NCBI GenBank assembly: GCA_031263875.1
Contig: JAISEX010000213.1
Location: 1 to 6,171 of the forward strand
DNA from: Eubacteriales Family XIII. Incertae Sedis bacterium
GTDB lineage: Bacteria > Bacillota > Clostridia > Peptostreptococcales > Anaerovoracaceae
DNA: 6,171 bases
Reading direction: 5' to 3'
The translations under genes and the position numbers were made by a program. Positions 1 to 5,341 of this stretch are shown here, piece after piece (position 1 is the first letter of the stretch; each line of letters opens with the position of its first letter). Under the pieces are notes generated by a model. It did not search any database and was not told the origin of the DNA. It was given only the letters and a program-made list of their open reading frames with translations.

Positions 1-132
1 CCTCGATGTGCGAGGTACGACGGAGCTAACGTTCGCTTCGCTCTCTCCTCCGCTCGGCGTTGCCTCGCTACGCTGTCCTGTTTTGCATTGCGGCTAAAGC
101 CGCGTAAAACAGGCGAAGCTCCTGTACCTCTG
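1..132. repeat. Hairpin repeat element, copy A, interrupted by a nested insert
   Basis: Seen directly: bases 1-29 match 2878-2906 at 28 of 29 positions, and bases 116-132 match 2906-2922 exactly (17 of 17). In the downstream copy the two halves are joined and form one hairpin: outer arms GAGGTAC and GTACCTC, inner arms GGAGCT and AGCTCC. Here the same arms lie at 12-18, 22-27, 117-122 and 124-130, but 89 bases separate the inner arms instead of 2. About 87 extra bases therefore sit in the loop, and they contain another hairpin of the same style (77-113). The leading CCTCG and CGAGG (1-5 and 11-15) form a further small stem. No coding potential is credible here. Which copy is ancestral cannot be told from one window. 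Confidence 0.75.
77..113. repeat. Nested two-part hairpin inside copy A
   Basis: Outer arms CCTGTTTT (77-84) and AAAACAGG (106-113) pair over 8 bp. Inner arms GCGGCT (90-95) and AGCCGC (98-103) pair over 6 bp around an AA loop. A 5-base and a 2-base internal loop separate the two stems. The layout (outer stem, asymmetric internal loop, inner stem, AA loop) is the same as in the hairpin at 2889-2920, but the stem sequence differs. It lies inside the loop insert of repeat copy A. Confidence 0.75.
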
Positions 133-153
133 CCGAAGCCGCGTAAAACAGGC
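97..153. repeat. Pair of 18-bp direct repeats, period 39
   Basis: AAGCCGCGTAAAACAGGC occurs at 97-114 and again at 136-153 without a mismatch. The first copy is the 3' half of the nested hairpin (77-113). The second copy lies just outside the right end of repeat copy A. This suggests partial duplication during insertion of the nested hairpin, or a solitary half-element. There are only two units, so this is not a CRISPR array. Confidence 0.8.
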
Positions 154-164
154 AACGCAGTCTG

Positions 165-190
165 CCGAGAGGGGGCAGAGCCCCCTACGG
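165..190. repeat. GC-rich hairpin repeat
   Basis: Inner arms GGGGGC (171-176) and GCCCCC (180-185) pair around an AGA loop. Outer arms CCG (165-167) and CGG (188-190) are separated from them by AGA and TA internal loops. The layout resembles the other hairpins in this cluster. No U-tract follows, so it is not a likely terminator. Confidence 0.55.
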
Positions 191-252
191 GGAGCCGGAG
201 CGAACGAAGTGAGCGCAGGCGACGCGCAAGGGATAGGAGGGGTGCGGTAGCA

Positions 253-265
253 GCCACGAAGTGGC
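253..265. repeat. Small hairpin GCCAC-GAA-GTGGC
   Basis: A perfect 5-bp stem with a GAA loop within the repeat cluster. Too small to interpret alone. It is listed because it lies between two larger hairpins in a stretch with no gene. Confidence 0.4.
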
Positions 266-274
266 CGGAGCAAA

Positions 275-312
275 CGCGGAGCCCCGAATAGCCCGGTGGG
301 GCTGTTTCCGCG
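275..312. repeat. Two-part hairpin at the end of the repeat cluster, possible weak terminator
   Basis: Outer arms CGCGG (275-279) and CCGCG (308-312) enclose inner arms AGCCCC (280-285) and GGGGCT (298-303), with a 12-base loop and a GTTT bulge on the 3' side. CTGTTTTAAA follows, which is only modestly T-rich. It could end transcription arriving from beyond the window start, but nothing in the window confirms a gene there. It may equally be another member of the repeat family. Confidence 0.4.
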
Positions 313-328
313 CTGTTTTAAACGCATT

Positions 329-350
329 TATTGTTAAAAATTTAACAATA
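329..350. promoter_or_regulatory. Rex-type redox operator (perfect inverted repeat)
   Basis: Bases 329-350 form a perfect inverted repeat with 10-bp arms and a 2-base centre. The inner 18 bases, TTGTTAAAAATTTAACAA (331-348), match every fixed position of the clostridial Rex consensus TTGTTAA-N4-TTAACAA. Rex is an NADH/NAD+-sensing repressor that leaves its operator when NADH is high. The site is an AT-rich island next to GC-rich repeats. It lies 245 bases before the EF-G-like start codon and about 190 bases before that gene's best promoter, too far for simple promoter occlusion. I see no convincing promoter overlapping it on either strand. It may act on a gene to the left of the window, on an unrecognised promoter, or be a relic. 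Rex binding is inferred from the motif alone. Confidence 0.65.
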
Positions 351-516
351 TGGTCGCTCCATCTCCTTCAGGACAGCCCCATGCGCCCGCACTATTTACA
401 GCGGTTGCTCCAGTCCTTTGACCGGGGGGATTGCGGATCACACTCGCTGCGCCCACTGGCCGCGGGTGACAAACAAAAAAACATTTCCGCGGGGCGCGTT
501 TGTCTGCGTTTTTGCG
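351..516. other. Intergenic stretch with no recognised feature
   Basis: Nothing convincing was found between the Rex-like site and the promoter. The one stem worth noting pairs GACAAAC (468-474) with GTTTGTC (498-504) across a 23-base loop, followed by a short T5 run at 509-513. It is too loose to call a terminator. Open frames through here have no strong ribosome binding site and read as unrelated low-information peptides. Confidence 0.4.
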
Positions 517-545
517 TTGTAATAATGTGGTGGCTACGGTATAAT
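517..545 (+). promoter_or_regulatory. Sigma-A type promoter for the EF-G-like gene
   Basis: A perfect -10 TATAAT lies at 540-545. A -35 candidate TTGTAA (517-522, 4 of 6 to TTGACA) precedes it by exactly 17 bases. Transcription would start near 552 and give a leader of about 44 bases before the ATG at 596. The -10 is convincing; the -35 is ordinary. Confidence 0.65.
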
Positions 546-580
546 GCATAGGGAATGGAATCCCATCGTAACTATTAGCA

Positions 581-588
581 AAGGAAGG
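581..588 (+). promoter_or_regulatory. Ribosome binding site that decides the EF-G-like start
   Basis: AAGGAAGG ends 7 bases before the ATG at 596, a normal distance. The in-frame TTG at 590 is only 1 base from this motif and cannot be used with it. The ATG is therefore preferred and the protein begins MKGYTSDK. Confidence 0.75.
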
Positions 589-595
589 TTTGTCT

Positions 596-2536
596 ATGAA
601 AGGTTATACGAGCGATAAGATCAGGAATGTCGTGCTGCTTGGGCACGGTTCGAGCGGTAAGACGACTGTTGTGGAAGCGGCTTTGGCGGCGACGGGCGTG
701 ATTAGCAGGATGGGCCGGGTCGAGGACGGGAATACCGTGTCCGACTACGAGAAAACGGAGATAGACAAGGGGTATTCGATTGCCCTGACCGTCGTGCCCG
801 TCGAGTATAACAAGCATAAGATAAACTTTTTGGATACGCCGGGCTTTTTCGATTTTGCGGGAGAGGTTTCGTCGGCGGTGCGCGCGGCGGAGGCGGCGGT
901 GATTCTCGTCGACGCGTCGGCGGGCGTGCAGGTCGGGACGGAAAAGGCGTGGAACGCGGCCAAGGCTGCGGGTCTGCCGCGGCTGTTCCTTATCAATAAA
1001 ACGGACAAGGAGAACGTCGATATCCCGCAGGTGGTGGCGGATCTAAAGGCGAAGTTCGGGACGTCGGTCGCCGAGCCGAGCGATAAGGAGGCGCTGATGG
1101 AGGCCGTTGCGGAAACGGACGAGGAGCTGCTCGAAAAGTTCTTCGACGCGGGCGAGCTTTCGGACGACGAGCTGACGAAGGGGCTCGCGACGGGCATCAA
1201 GTCGGGCGACATCTCGCTTATCTATACGGCGAGCGCTCTCAAGCAGGAGGGCATTACGGATTTCCTTGACGTTATCCTGAAATACCTGCCGGCTCCGACG
1301 GACCGGGCGCCCTATGCGGCGGAAAACGGCTCCGGCGAGACGGTAGAGGTGATCTGCGGCGACGGTCCGGTGGCGGCGTTCGTGTTCAAGTCCGTCGTCA
1401 ATAAAACGACGGGCAAGATTTCGTATATGAAGGTGCTGCGCGGAACGGTGCGTCCGGGCGGCGAGATACTCAACGTGAATCAGGAAAAACCCGAAAAGCT
1501 CAGCTCGATATTCTTCGCGCGCGGCAAGACGCAGTCGGAAGCGCCGGAAGTGGCGTCGGGCGATATTTTCGCGGCGACGAAGCTCGCGGATACACATACG
1601 GGCAACACGCTTGCCGATAAGGGGAACGCTGTCAAGTTCCCGGCGATAGATTTCCCACCGCCGTCGCTCTTCCTCGCGGTGGAGCCCAAGGCGAAGGGCG
1701 AAGAAGAAAAAATCAGCGGCGGTTTGCACAAACTTCACGAGGAGGATCCGTCGTTCTCGGTCGAGCGCAATTCCGAAACGGCTCAGACGCTGCTCGGCGG
1801 TCAGGGCGAGATACAGATCAGCATTATCACGGCGAAGCTGAAGGAGCTGAACAACGTCGACGTCGATCTCGTCGATCCGAAAGTGCCGTACCGCGAAACC
1901 ATCAAGGGGTCTTCGGACGTGCAGGGCAAACACAAGAAGCAGTCGGGCGGCGCGGGTCAATACGGCGACGTGCATATCCGCTTTTCACCGACGAGCGAGG
2001 ATTTTGAGTTTACGGAGAAACTGTTCGGCGGTTCCGTGCCGAAGCAGTACGTGCCGGCGGTCGAGAAGGGGCTGCGCGAATCTCTGGGCAAGGGCCCGCT
2101 TTCCGGTTCGCGCGTAACGGGCATCAGGGCGGAGCTGTACGACGGCTCGTATCACGACGTCGATTCAAACGAAATGGCGTTTAAGATCGCGGCGTCGCTC
2201 GCGTTCAAAAAGGGGCTGGAGGAAGCGAAACCGATTCTGCTCGAGCCCGTGATGCATGTGGAGATTTTGGTCCCGGACGAGTATATGGGCGACGTTATGG
2301 GCGATATGAACAAGCGCCGCGGCAAGATCATCGGCACCGAGCCCCAGACGGGCGGCGGCGTAAAGGTCATCGCGGAGGCGCCTCAGGCGGAGATGTTCAA
2401 GTACGCGATCAACCTGCGTTCGATGACGCAGGCGCGCGGCAGCTTCACGATGACGTTCGAGCGTTACGAGGAAGTTCCGGCGCAAATTTCGCAGAAGATA
2501 ATCGCCAATTACAAGTCCGCGCACGAGAGTGAATAA
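596..2536 (+). CDS. EF-G-like translation factor GTPase (non-canonical FusA paralogue)
   Basis: Encodes 646 residues, shorter than canonical EF-G (about 690-705), with EF-G domains I to V recognisable. The G domain shows G1 GHGSSGKT (16-23), G3 DTPGF (80-84), G4 NKTD (134-137) and G5 SA (213-214). The switch I region reads EIDKGYSIAL (55-64), where canonical EF-G has RGITI, so the Mg-binding Thr appears to be Ser. G3 has Phe where canonical factors have the catalytic His (DTPGH). Domain IV is kept, with SGGAGQYGDV (450-459), GPLSGSRV (500-507) and DVDSNEMAFKIAAS (521-534). Domain V has LLEPVMHVEI (548-557) and GDVMGDMNKRRG (565-576). These substitutions are typical of the EF-G-like paralogue family, found alongside true EF-G. 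Some members of the wider paralogue group translocate without normal GTP hydrolysis, but the role of this one is unknown. It is expected to be cytosolic and ribosome-associated. It appears monocistronic, with its own promoter and terminator. Family assignment is firm; function is not. Confidence 0.93.
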   Translation: MKGYTSDKIRNVVLLGHGSSGKTTVVEAALAATGVISRMGRVEDGNTVSDYEKTEIDKGYSIALTVVPVEYNKHKINFLDTPGFFDFAGEVSSAVRAAEAAVILVDASAGVQVGTEKAWNAAKAAGLPRLFLINKTDKENVDIPQVVADLKAKFGTSVAEPSDKEALMEAVAETDEELLEKFFDAGELSDDELTKGLATGIKSGDISLIYTASALKQEGITDFLDVILKYLPAPTDRAPYAAENGSGETVEVICGDGPVAAFVFKSVVNKTTGKISYMKVLRGTVRPGGEILNVNQEKPEKLSSIFFARGKTQSEAPEVASGDIFAATKLADTHTGNTLADKGNAVKFPAIDFPPPSLFLAVEPKAKGEEEKISGGLHKLHEEDPSFSVERNSETAQTLLGGQGEIQISIITAKLKELNNVDVDLVDPKVPYRETIKGSSDVQGKHKKQSGGAGQYGDVHIRFSPTSEDFEFTEKLFGGSVPKQYVPAVEKGLRESLGKGPLSGSRVTGIRAELYDGSYHDVDSNEMAFKIAASLAFKKGLEEAKPILLEPVMHVEILVPDEYMGDVMGDMNKRRGKIIGTEPQTGGGVKVIAEAPQAEMFKYAINLRSMTQARGSFTMTFERYEEVPAQISQKIIANYKSAHESE

Positions 2537-2578
2537 ACGTCCGAATTGTCGGAATATAACTACTTTATTCAATAAAAA

Positions 2579-2615
2579 AATAATCCGTCGTTTTCGCTTG
2601 AAACGGCGGGTTATT
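2579..2615 (+). terminator. Intrinsic terminator after the EF-G-like gene
   Basis: Arms 2579-2593 and 2601-2615 form a 15-bp stem with a 7-base loop, starting 42 bases after the stop codon. In the plus-strand RNA the two imperfect positions are G-U wobbles; in the minus-strand RNA they would be A-C mismatches. The hairpin therefore favours plus-strand transcripts. The 3' arm ends in TTATT and is followed by a moderately T-rich tail. The A7 run on the 5' side would supply a U-tract for minus transcription, so some bidirectional activity is possible. Confidence 0.75.
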
Positions 2616-2659
2616 CTTGATATTATCGTAGGGTAATGGGCGCTATACGAATCCGGTTC

Positions 2660-2760
2660 ACAGAAGCGGATTTTCCCCAGAACTTCGGCAAATTTCAAGC
2701 ACATACCACCAGTATGCACTTAAAATTCTGCCTGTGTTCTGAGAAAAATCTGTCTTCTGT
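2660..2760. repeat. Long imperfect palindrome (MITE-like or structured RNA)
   Basis: Arms 2660-2706 and 2712-2760 are inverted repeats around a CACCA loop. By hand alignment 38 of 49 columns match, with 9 mismatches and 2 single-base gaps. The outermost 7 bp (ACAGAAG with CTTCTGT) and innermost 5 bp (CATAC with GTATG) are perfect. It lies between the terminator and the second hairpin cluster and contains no credible gene. A minus-strand transcript would gain five extra G-U pairs and fold into an almost continuous hairpin. It could be a small non-autonomous mobile repeat or a structured RNA. I cannot choose between these and recognise no Rfam-type family. Confidence 0.6.
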
Positions 2761-2818
2761 AAACTCTGCGACCTGATAATGGTGTTATTTCAGCGCAGAC
2801 GAGGCAGCAGGACGAAGG

Positions 2819-2833
2819 CGTACCGGCGGTACG
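2819..2833. repeat. Short palindrome at the start of the second repeat cluster
   Basis: CGTACC (2819-2824) pairs perfectly with GGTACG (2828-2833) around GGC. It sits 17 bases before the hairpin at 2851-2878, and may be part of the same composite repeat. Confidence 0.4.
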
Positions 2834-2847
2834 GCGAGGACGATACG

Positions 2848-2878
2848 GTAGAGTGCCACGGGCTGAAGCCCTGCACTC
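2848..2878. repeat. REP-like hairpin with 5' GTAG
   Basis: Outer arms GAGTGC (2851-2856) and GCACTC (2873-2878) enclose inner arms GGGCT (2860-2864) and AGCCC (2867-2871). The internal loop is CAC opposite T, and the terminal loop is GA. GTAG (2848-2851) sits at the 5' foot. REP elements mobilised by IS200/IS605-like Y1 transposases (RAYTs) carry a GTAG or similar tetranucleotide at this place. No transposase gene is present in the window, so the REP link is an inference from shape. Confidence 0.6.
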
Positions 2879-2922
2879 CTCGATGTTCGAGGTACGACGG
2901 AGCTAAAGCTCCTGTACCTCTG
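2878..2922. repeat. Hairpin repeat element, copy B (uninterrupted)
   Basis: This is the intact counterpart of the element at 1-132. Outer arms GAGGTAC (2889-2895) and GTACCTC (2914-2920) pair over 7 bp. Inner arms GGAGCT (2899-2904) and AGCTCC (2907-2912) pair over 6 bp around AA. The internal loop is GAC opposite T. A competing small stem, CCTCGA with TCGAGG (2878-2883 and 2887-2892), overlaps the left arm. It abuts the hairpin at 2848-2878, giving a tandem pair. Confidence 0.75.
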
Positions 2923-2983
2923 ACAACGAAGTGTTCGCTGAAATACCGCCATTACAGGCGGGTTCGTATAACGCCCTTTACCC

Positions 2984-2992
2984 TGTGGATAA
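2984..2992 (-). promoter_or_regulatory. DnaA-box-like 9-mer upstream of the nuoE-like gene
   Basis: TGTGGATAA is the exact complement of the consensus DnaA box TTATCCACA. It lies 45 bases before the nuoE-like ATG. It is a single box without neighbours, so it does not mark an origin. It could be a regulatory DnaA site or chance. I found no convincing -35/-10 pair for the operon. GATAAT at 2775-2780 is a -10 candidate but has no good -35. Confidence 0.25.
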
Positions 2993-3037
2993 GTTTCGTT
3001 TTTTCAGAGGCGGAACAGCAAAATTAAGGAGGACATT

Positions 3038-3550
3038 ATGTGTGAAAATTGCGGCCTTACGGCTGCCGTGAACGATGCGGATTTCAAGGAACTCGCACCG
3101 GTTATTGAGAAGTACGGGAATGTGAAAGGAAGTCTCATCTCCGTTCTGCAGCAGGCTCAGGATATCTACGGGTATCTCTCGTTGGCTACTATCAATTATA
3201 TTTCCGCGAAGACGGGGATCGCCCCCGCGAAGATCTATGGAGTGGCCACTTTTTATACGCAATTTCGGCTCGAACCGATCGGTGAATATCTCATCATGCT
3301 CTGCAAGGGCACGGCCTGCCACGTCAACGGCGCGGCCCTTATAGAGGAAGCCATTACCGACCATCTCGGCATCGGGGACGGCGAAACGACGGAGGACGAC
3401 AAATTCACGCTGAATAACGTCGCGTGCCTCGGTTGCTGTTCGCTCGCGCCCGTCATGATGGTCAAAGGGCCCGATGGCGAGGAGACATTCGGAAACCTGA
3501 CGAAGGAGTCCGTCGTAAAAGCGATTGATAGCATCAAGGCGAGAGCATAG
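3038..3550 (+). CDS. nuoE: NuoE/HydC-like NAD(P)H oxidoreductase subunit, thioredoxin-like [2Fe-2S]
   Basis: A 170-residue protein of the 24-kDa complex I subunit family (NuoE, HydC, HndA), the usual length for that family. The N-terminal helical part runs to about residue 80 and contains the typical stretch GSLISVLQQAQDIYGYLS (31-48) and GVATFYTQF (68-76). The thioredoxin-like domain carries one [2Fe-2S] cluster, with ligands expected to be C89 and C94 (CKGTAC) and C130 and C134 (CLGCC). C133 and an N-terminal CxxC (C2, C5) are extra cysteines not needed for that cluster. The protein should pass electrons to or from the FMN subunit encoded 12 bases downstream. AAGGAGG (3026-3032) lies 5 bases before the ATG. 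The symbol is at family level: the context argues for a soluble flavoprotein complex, not respiratory complex I. No membrane segments are seen. Confidence 0.93.
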   Translation: MCENCGLTAAVNDADFKELAPVIEKYGNVKGSLISVLQQAQDIYGYLSLATINYISAKTGIAPAKIYGVATFYTQFRLEPIGEYLIMLCKGTACHVNGAALIEEAITDHLGIGDGETTEDDKFTLNNVACLGCCSLAPVMMVKGPDGEETFGNLTKESVVKAIDSIKARA

Positions 3551-3562
3551 GAGGTAGAGATA

Positions 3563-5317
3563 ATGAAGATTGTTGTAGGACAAGGCAGTTGCGGAATAGC
3601 TTCCGGGGCGCGCAAAACCTCCGAAGAACTCGCGAATCAGGTTAAGGTCGGCGGTTTTAAGGACGTGCGGATAGAGAAGGCGGGGTGCGTCGGTAACTGC
3701 TATCTCGAGCCGATCGTCGATGTGTATGATGATAATGAAACGCTGACGGCGCGCTATGTCAAGGTGCAGCCGGAGCATGTAACGGAGATCGTCGAATCGC
3801 ATATACGCGGCGGCAAGGTCGCGGAGAATCTGCTGATCAGCGATACCGATGAGAAGTTTTTGTCGAACCAGAAGCGCATCGTGTTGAGAAACGCGGGCGT
3901 TATCAATCCCGAGGAGATCGACGAGTATATCACCGCGGGCGGATACGAGGGGCTGAAAAAAGTCCTGACGGCTCTGTCGCCCGACGACGTTATTGAGGAA
4001 ATCAAGGTTTCGGGTCTGCGCGGCCGCGGCGGTGCGGGTTTCCCGACGTGGTTCAAATGGAACGCGGCAAAGGCAAATCGCGGCGCGAATAAATATATGG
4101 TCTGTAACGCGGACGAGGGCGACCCGGGCGCGTTTATGGATCGTTCGGTTCTGGAAGGCGACCCGCATTCGCTGCTTGAGGGAATGGCGATCGGCGGTTA
4201 CGCGATGGGCGCGACCGAGGGCGTCATCTATGTGCGCGCGGAATATCCGCTCGCGATCCAGCGTCTTGAAATAGCGATAGGCCAGGCGAGGGAAAAGGGT
4301 TTCCTCGGCAAGAATATCTTCGGCTCGTCGTTCAGTTTCGATATCAGGATCAAGGCCGGCGCGGGCGCGTTTGTATGCGGTGAGGAAACGGCTCTGATCG
4401 CTTCGCTCGAGGGCGAGCGCGGAATGCCGCGGCTGAAGCCCCCGTTCCCGGCGGAAAAGGGTTACTGGCAGCAGCCGACGAATATCAATAACGTCGAAAC
4501 ATTCGCAAACGTGCCGTGGATCATTACGGCCGGAGGCGCGGCGTTCGCCGCGCTCGGCACCGGCAAGTCTACCGGCACGAAGGTTTTCGCCTTGGCGGGC
4601 AAGATAAAGAAGGGCGGTCTGGTGGAGGTGCCGATGGGCCTCCCGCTCAAGGACGTCATCTTCGGCATCGGCGACGGCATCAAGAAGGACAAGCAGTTCA
4701 AGGCGGTGCAGATGGGCGGCCCATCCGGTGGCTGTATCCCCGCCTCGCTGATCGACACTCCCGTCGATTACGAAAACATCACGAAGACCGGAGCCATCGT
4801 CGGATCCGGCGGTATGATCGTTATGGACGAGGATACCTGCATGGTCGATATGGCCCGCTACTTCCTCGATTTTACGCGCAAGGAATCCTGCGGCAAGTGC
4901 AACTATTGCCGCCTCGGTACCAAGCGCATGCTTGAGATTCTCGAGCGCATTACGGAAGGCAAGGGCGAAGAAGGCGACATCGAATTGCTCGAGGAACTCG
5001 CCGTGAAGGTCAAGGACGGCTCCATGTGCGGCCTCGGCCAGACGGCGCCGAACCCCGTGCTGACGACGATCCGCTATTTCCGCAACGAGTACGAGGATCA
5101 TATCAAGAACAAGCGCTGCACGGCCCATTACTGCAAGGCGCTTATCACGTTTACGATCACGGATAAGTGCACGGGCTGCACGCTCTGCTCGCGGAAGTGC
5201 CCCACGGGTGCGATTACAGGCGAGCGCAAGGCGCAGCATGTTATCGACCAAGAGAAATGCATCAAGTGCGGGCGCTGCGAAGAAGCCTGCAATTTCAGCG
5301 CGATACTCAGAGATTAA
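3563..5317 (+). CDS. nuoF: NuoF/HydB-like FMN- and NADH-binding subunit with extra ferredoxin domains
   Basis: A 584-residue protein with the HydB/HndC domain order, longer than respiratory NuoF (about 440). Residues 1-85 are a thioredoxin-like [2Fe-2S] domain with C10, C42 and C46. The core binds NADH and FMN, with GLRGRGGAGFPT (151-162), NADEGDPGAFMDR (182-194) and CGEETALIASLEG (272-284). The N3-type [4Fe-4S] cluster is C443-C446-C449 (ESCGKCNYC) plus C489. A CxxHxC stretch (C519, H522, C524) leads into a C-terminal 2[4Fe-4S] ferredoxin: C536, C539, C542, C546 and C566, C569, C572, C576. It is expected to oxidise or reduce NADH in the cytosol and wire the FMN to the neighbouring subunits. 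AGGAGG (3549-3554) overlaps the stop codon of the upstream gene and lies 8 bases before the ATG, indicating close translational coupling. In electron-bifurcating hydrogenases and Stn transhydrogenases, the equivalent subunit holds the proposed bifurcating FMN. Confidence 0.94.
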   Translation: MKIVVGQGSCGIASGARKTSEELANQVKVGGFKDVRIEKAGCVGNCYLEPIVDVYDDNETLTARYVKVQPEHVTEIVESHIRGGKVAENLLISDTDEKFLSNQKRIVLRNAGVINPEEIDEYITAGGYEGLKKVLTALSPDDVIEEIKVSGLRGRGGAGFPTWFKWNAAKANRGANKYMVCNADEGDPGAFMDRSVLEGDPHSLLEGMAIGGYAMGATEGVIYVRAEYPLAIQRLEIAIGQAREKGFLGKNIFGSSFSFDIRIKAGAGAFVCGEETALIASLEGERGMPRLKPPFPAEKGYWQQPTNINNVETFANVPWIITAGGAAFAALGTGKSTGTKVFALAGKIKKGGLVEVPMGLPLKDVIFGIGDGIKKDKQFKAVQMGGPSGGCIPASLIDTPVDYENITKTGAIVGSGGMIVMDEDTCMVDMARYFLDFTRKESCGKCNYCRLGTKRMLEILERITEGKGEEGDIELLEELAVKVKDGSMCGLGQTAPNPVLTTIRYFRNEYEDHIKNKRCTAHYCKALITFTITDKCTGCTLCSRKCPTGAITGERKAQHVIDQEKCIKCGRCEEACNFSAILRD

Positions 5318-5341
5318 TCACGGGAAGGAGTGAATGATACT

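Noticed and set aside
97..153. CRISPR array
   Set aside because: There are only two 18-bp repeats, they belong to a larger hairpin element, and there are no further units or cas genes.
88..291. 67-codon open frame through the first repeat cluster
   Set aside because: It is a translation of the hairpin repeats. It has no good ribosome binding site, and its repeated peptide KPRKTG simply reflects the 18-bp direct repeat.
381..551. Possible 56-residue small protein starting at ATG 381
   Set aside because: A weak AGGA precedes it, but the peptide has no recognisable character and no promoter is seen. The frame runs through the promoter of the next gene.
1043..1975. 310-codon open frame on the minus strand
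   Set aside because: It is antisense to the EF-G-like gene, with the same Arg-rich shadow composition and no motifs.
590..2536. TTG at 590 as the start of the EF-G-like protein
   Set aside because: It is one base from the ribosome binding motif, while the ATG at 596 has normal spacing.
2984..2992. Replication origin
   Set aside because: There is a single DnaA box, with no box cluster, no dnaA or dnaN neighbours and no AT-rich unwinding region next to it.
2779..3027. 82-codon open frame before the nuoE-like gene
   Set aside because: It reads through the palindrome and both hairpin repeats, shares an APVPL stretch with the frame at 88-291 because of the shared repeat, and lacks a credible start region.
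2978..5251. 757-codon open frame on the minus strand
   Set aside because: It lies antisense to the nuoE- and nuoF-like genes, whose cofactor motifs are intact. It is rich in Arg, Ala, Leu and Asp, as expected for the complement of GC-rich coding DNA, and shows no recognisable domain.
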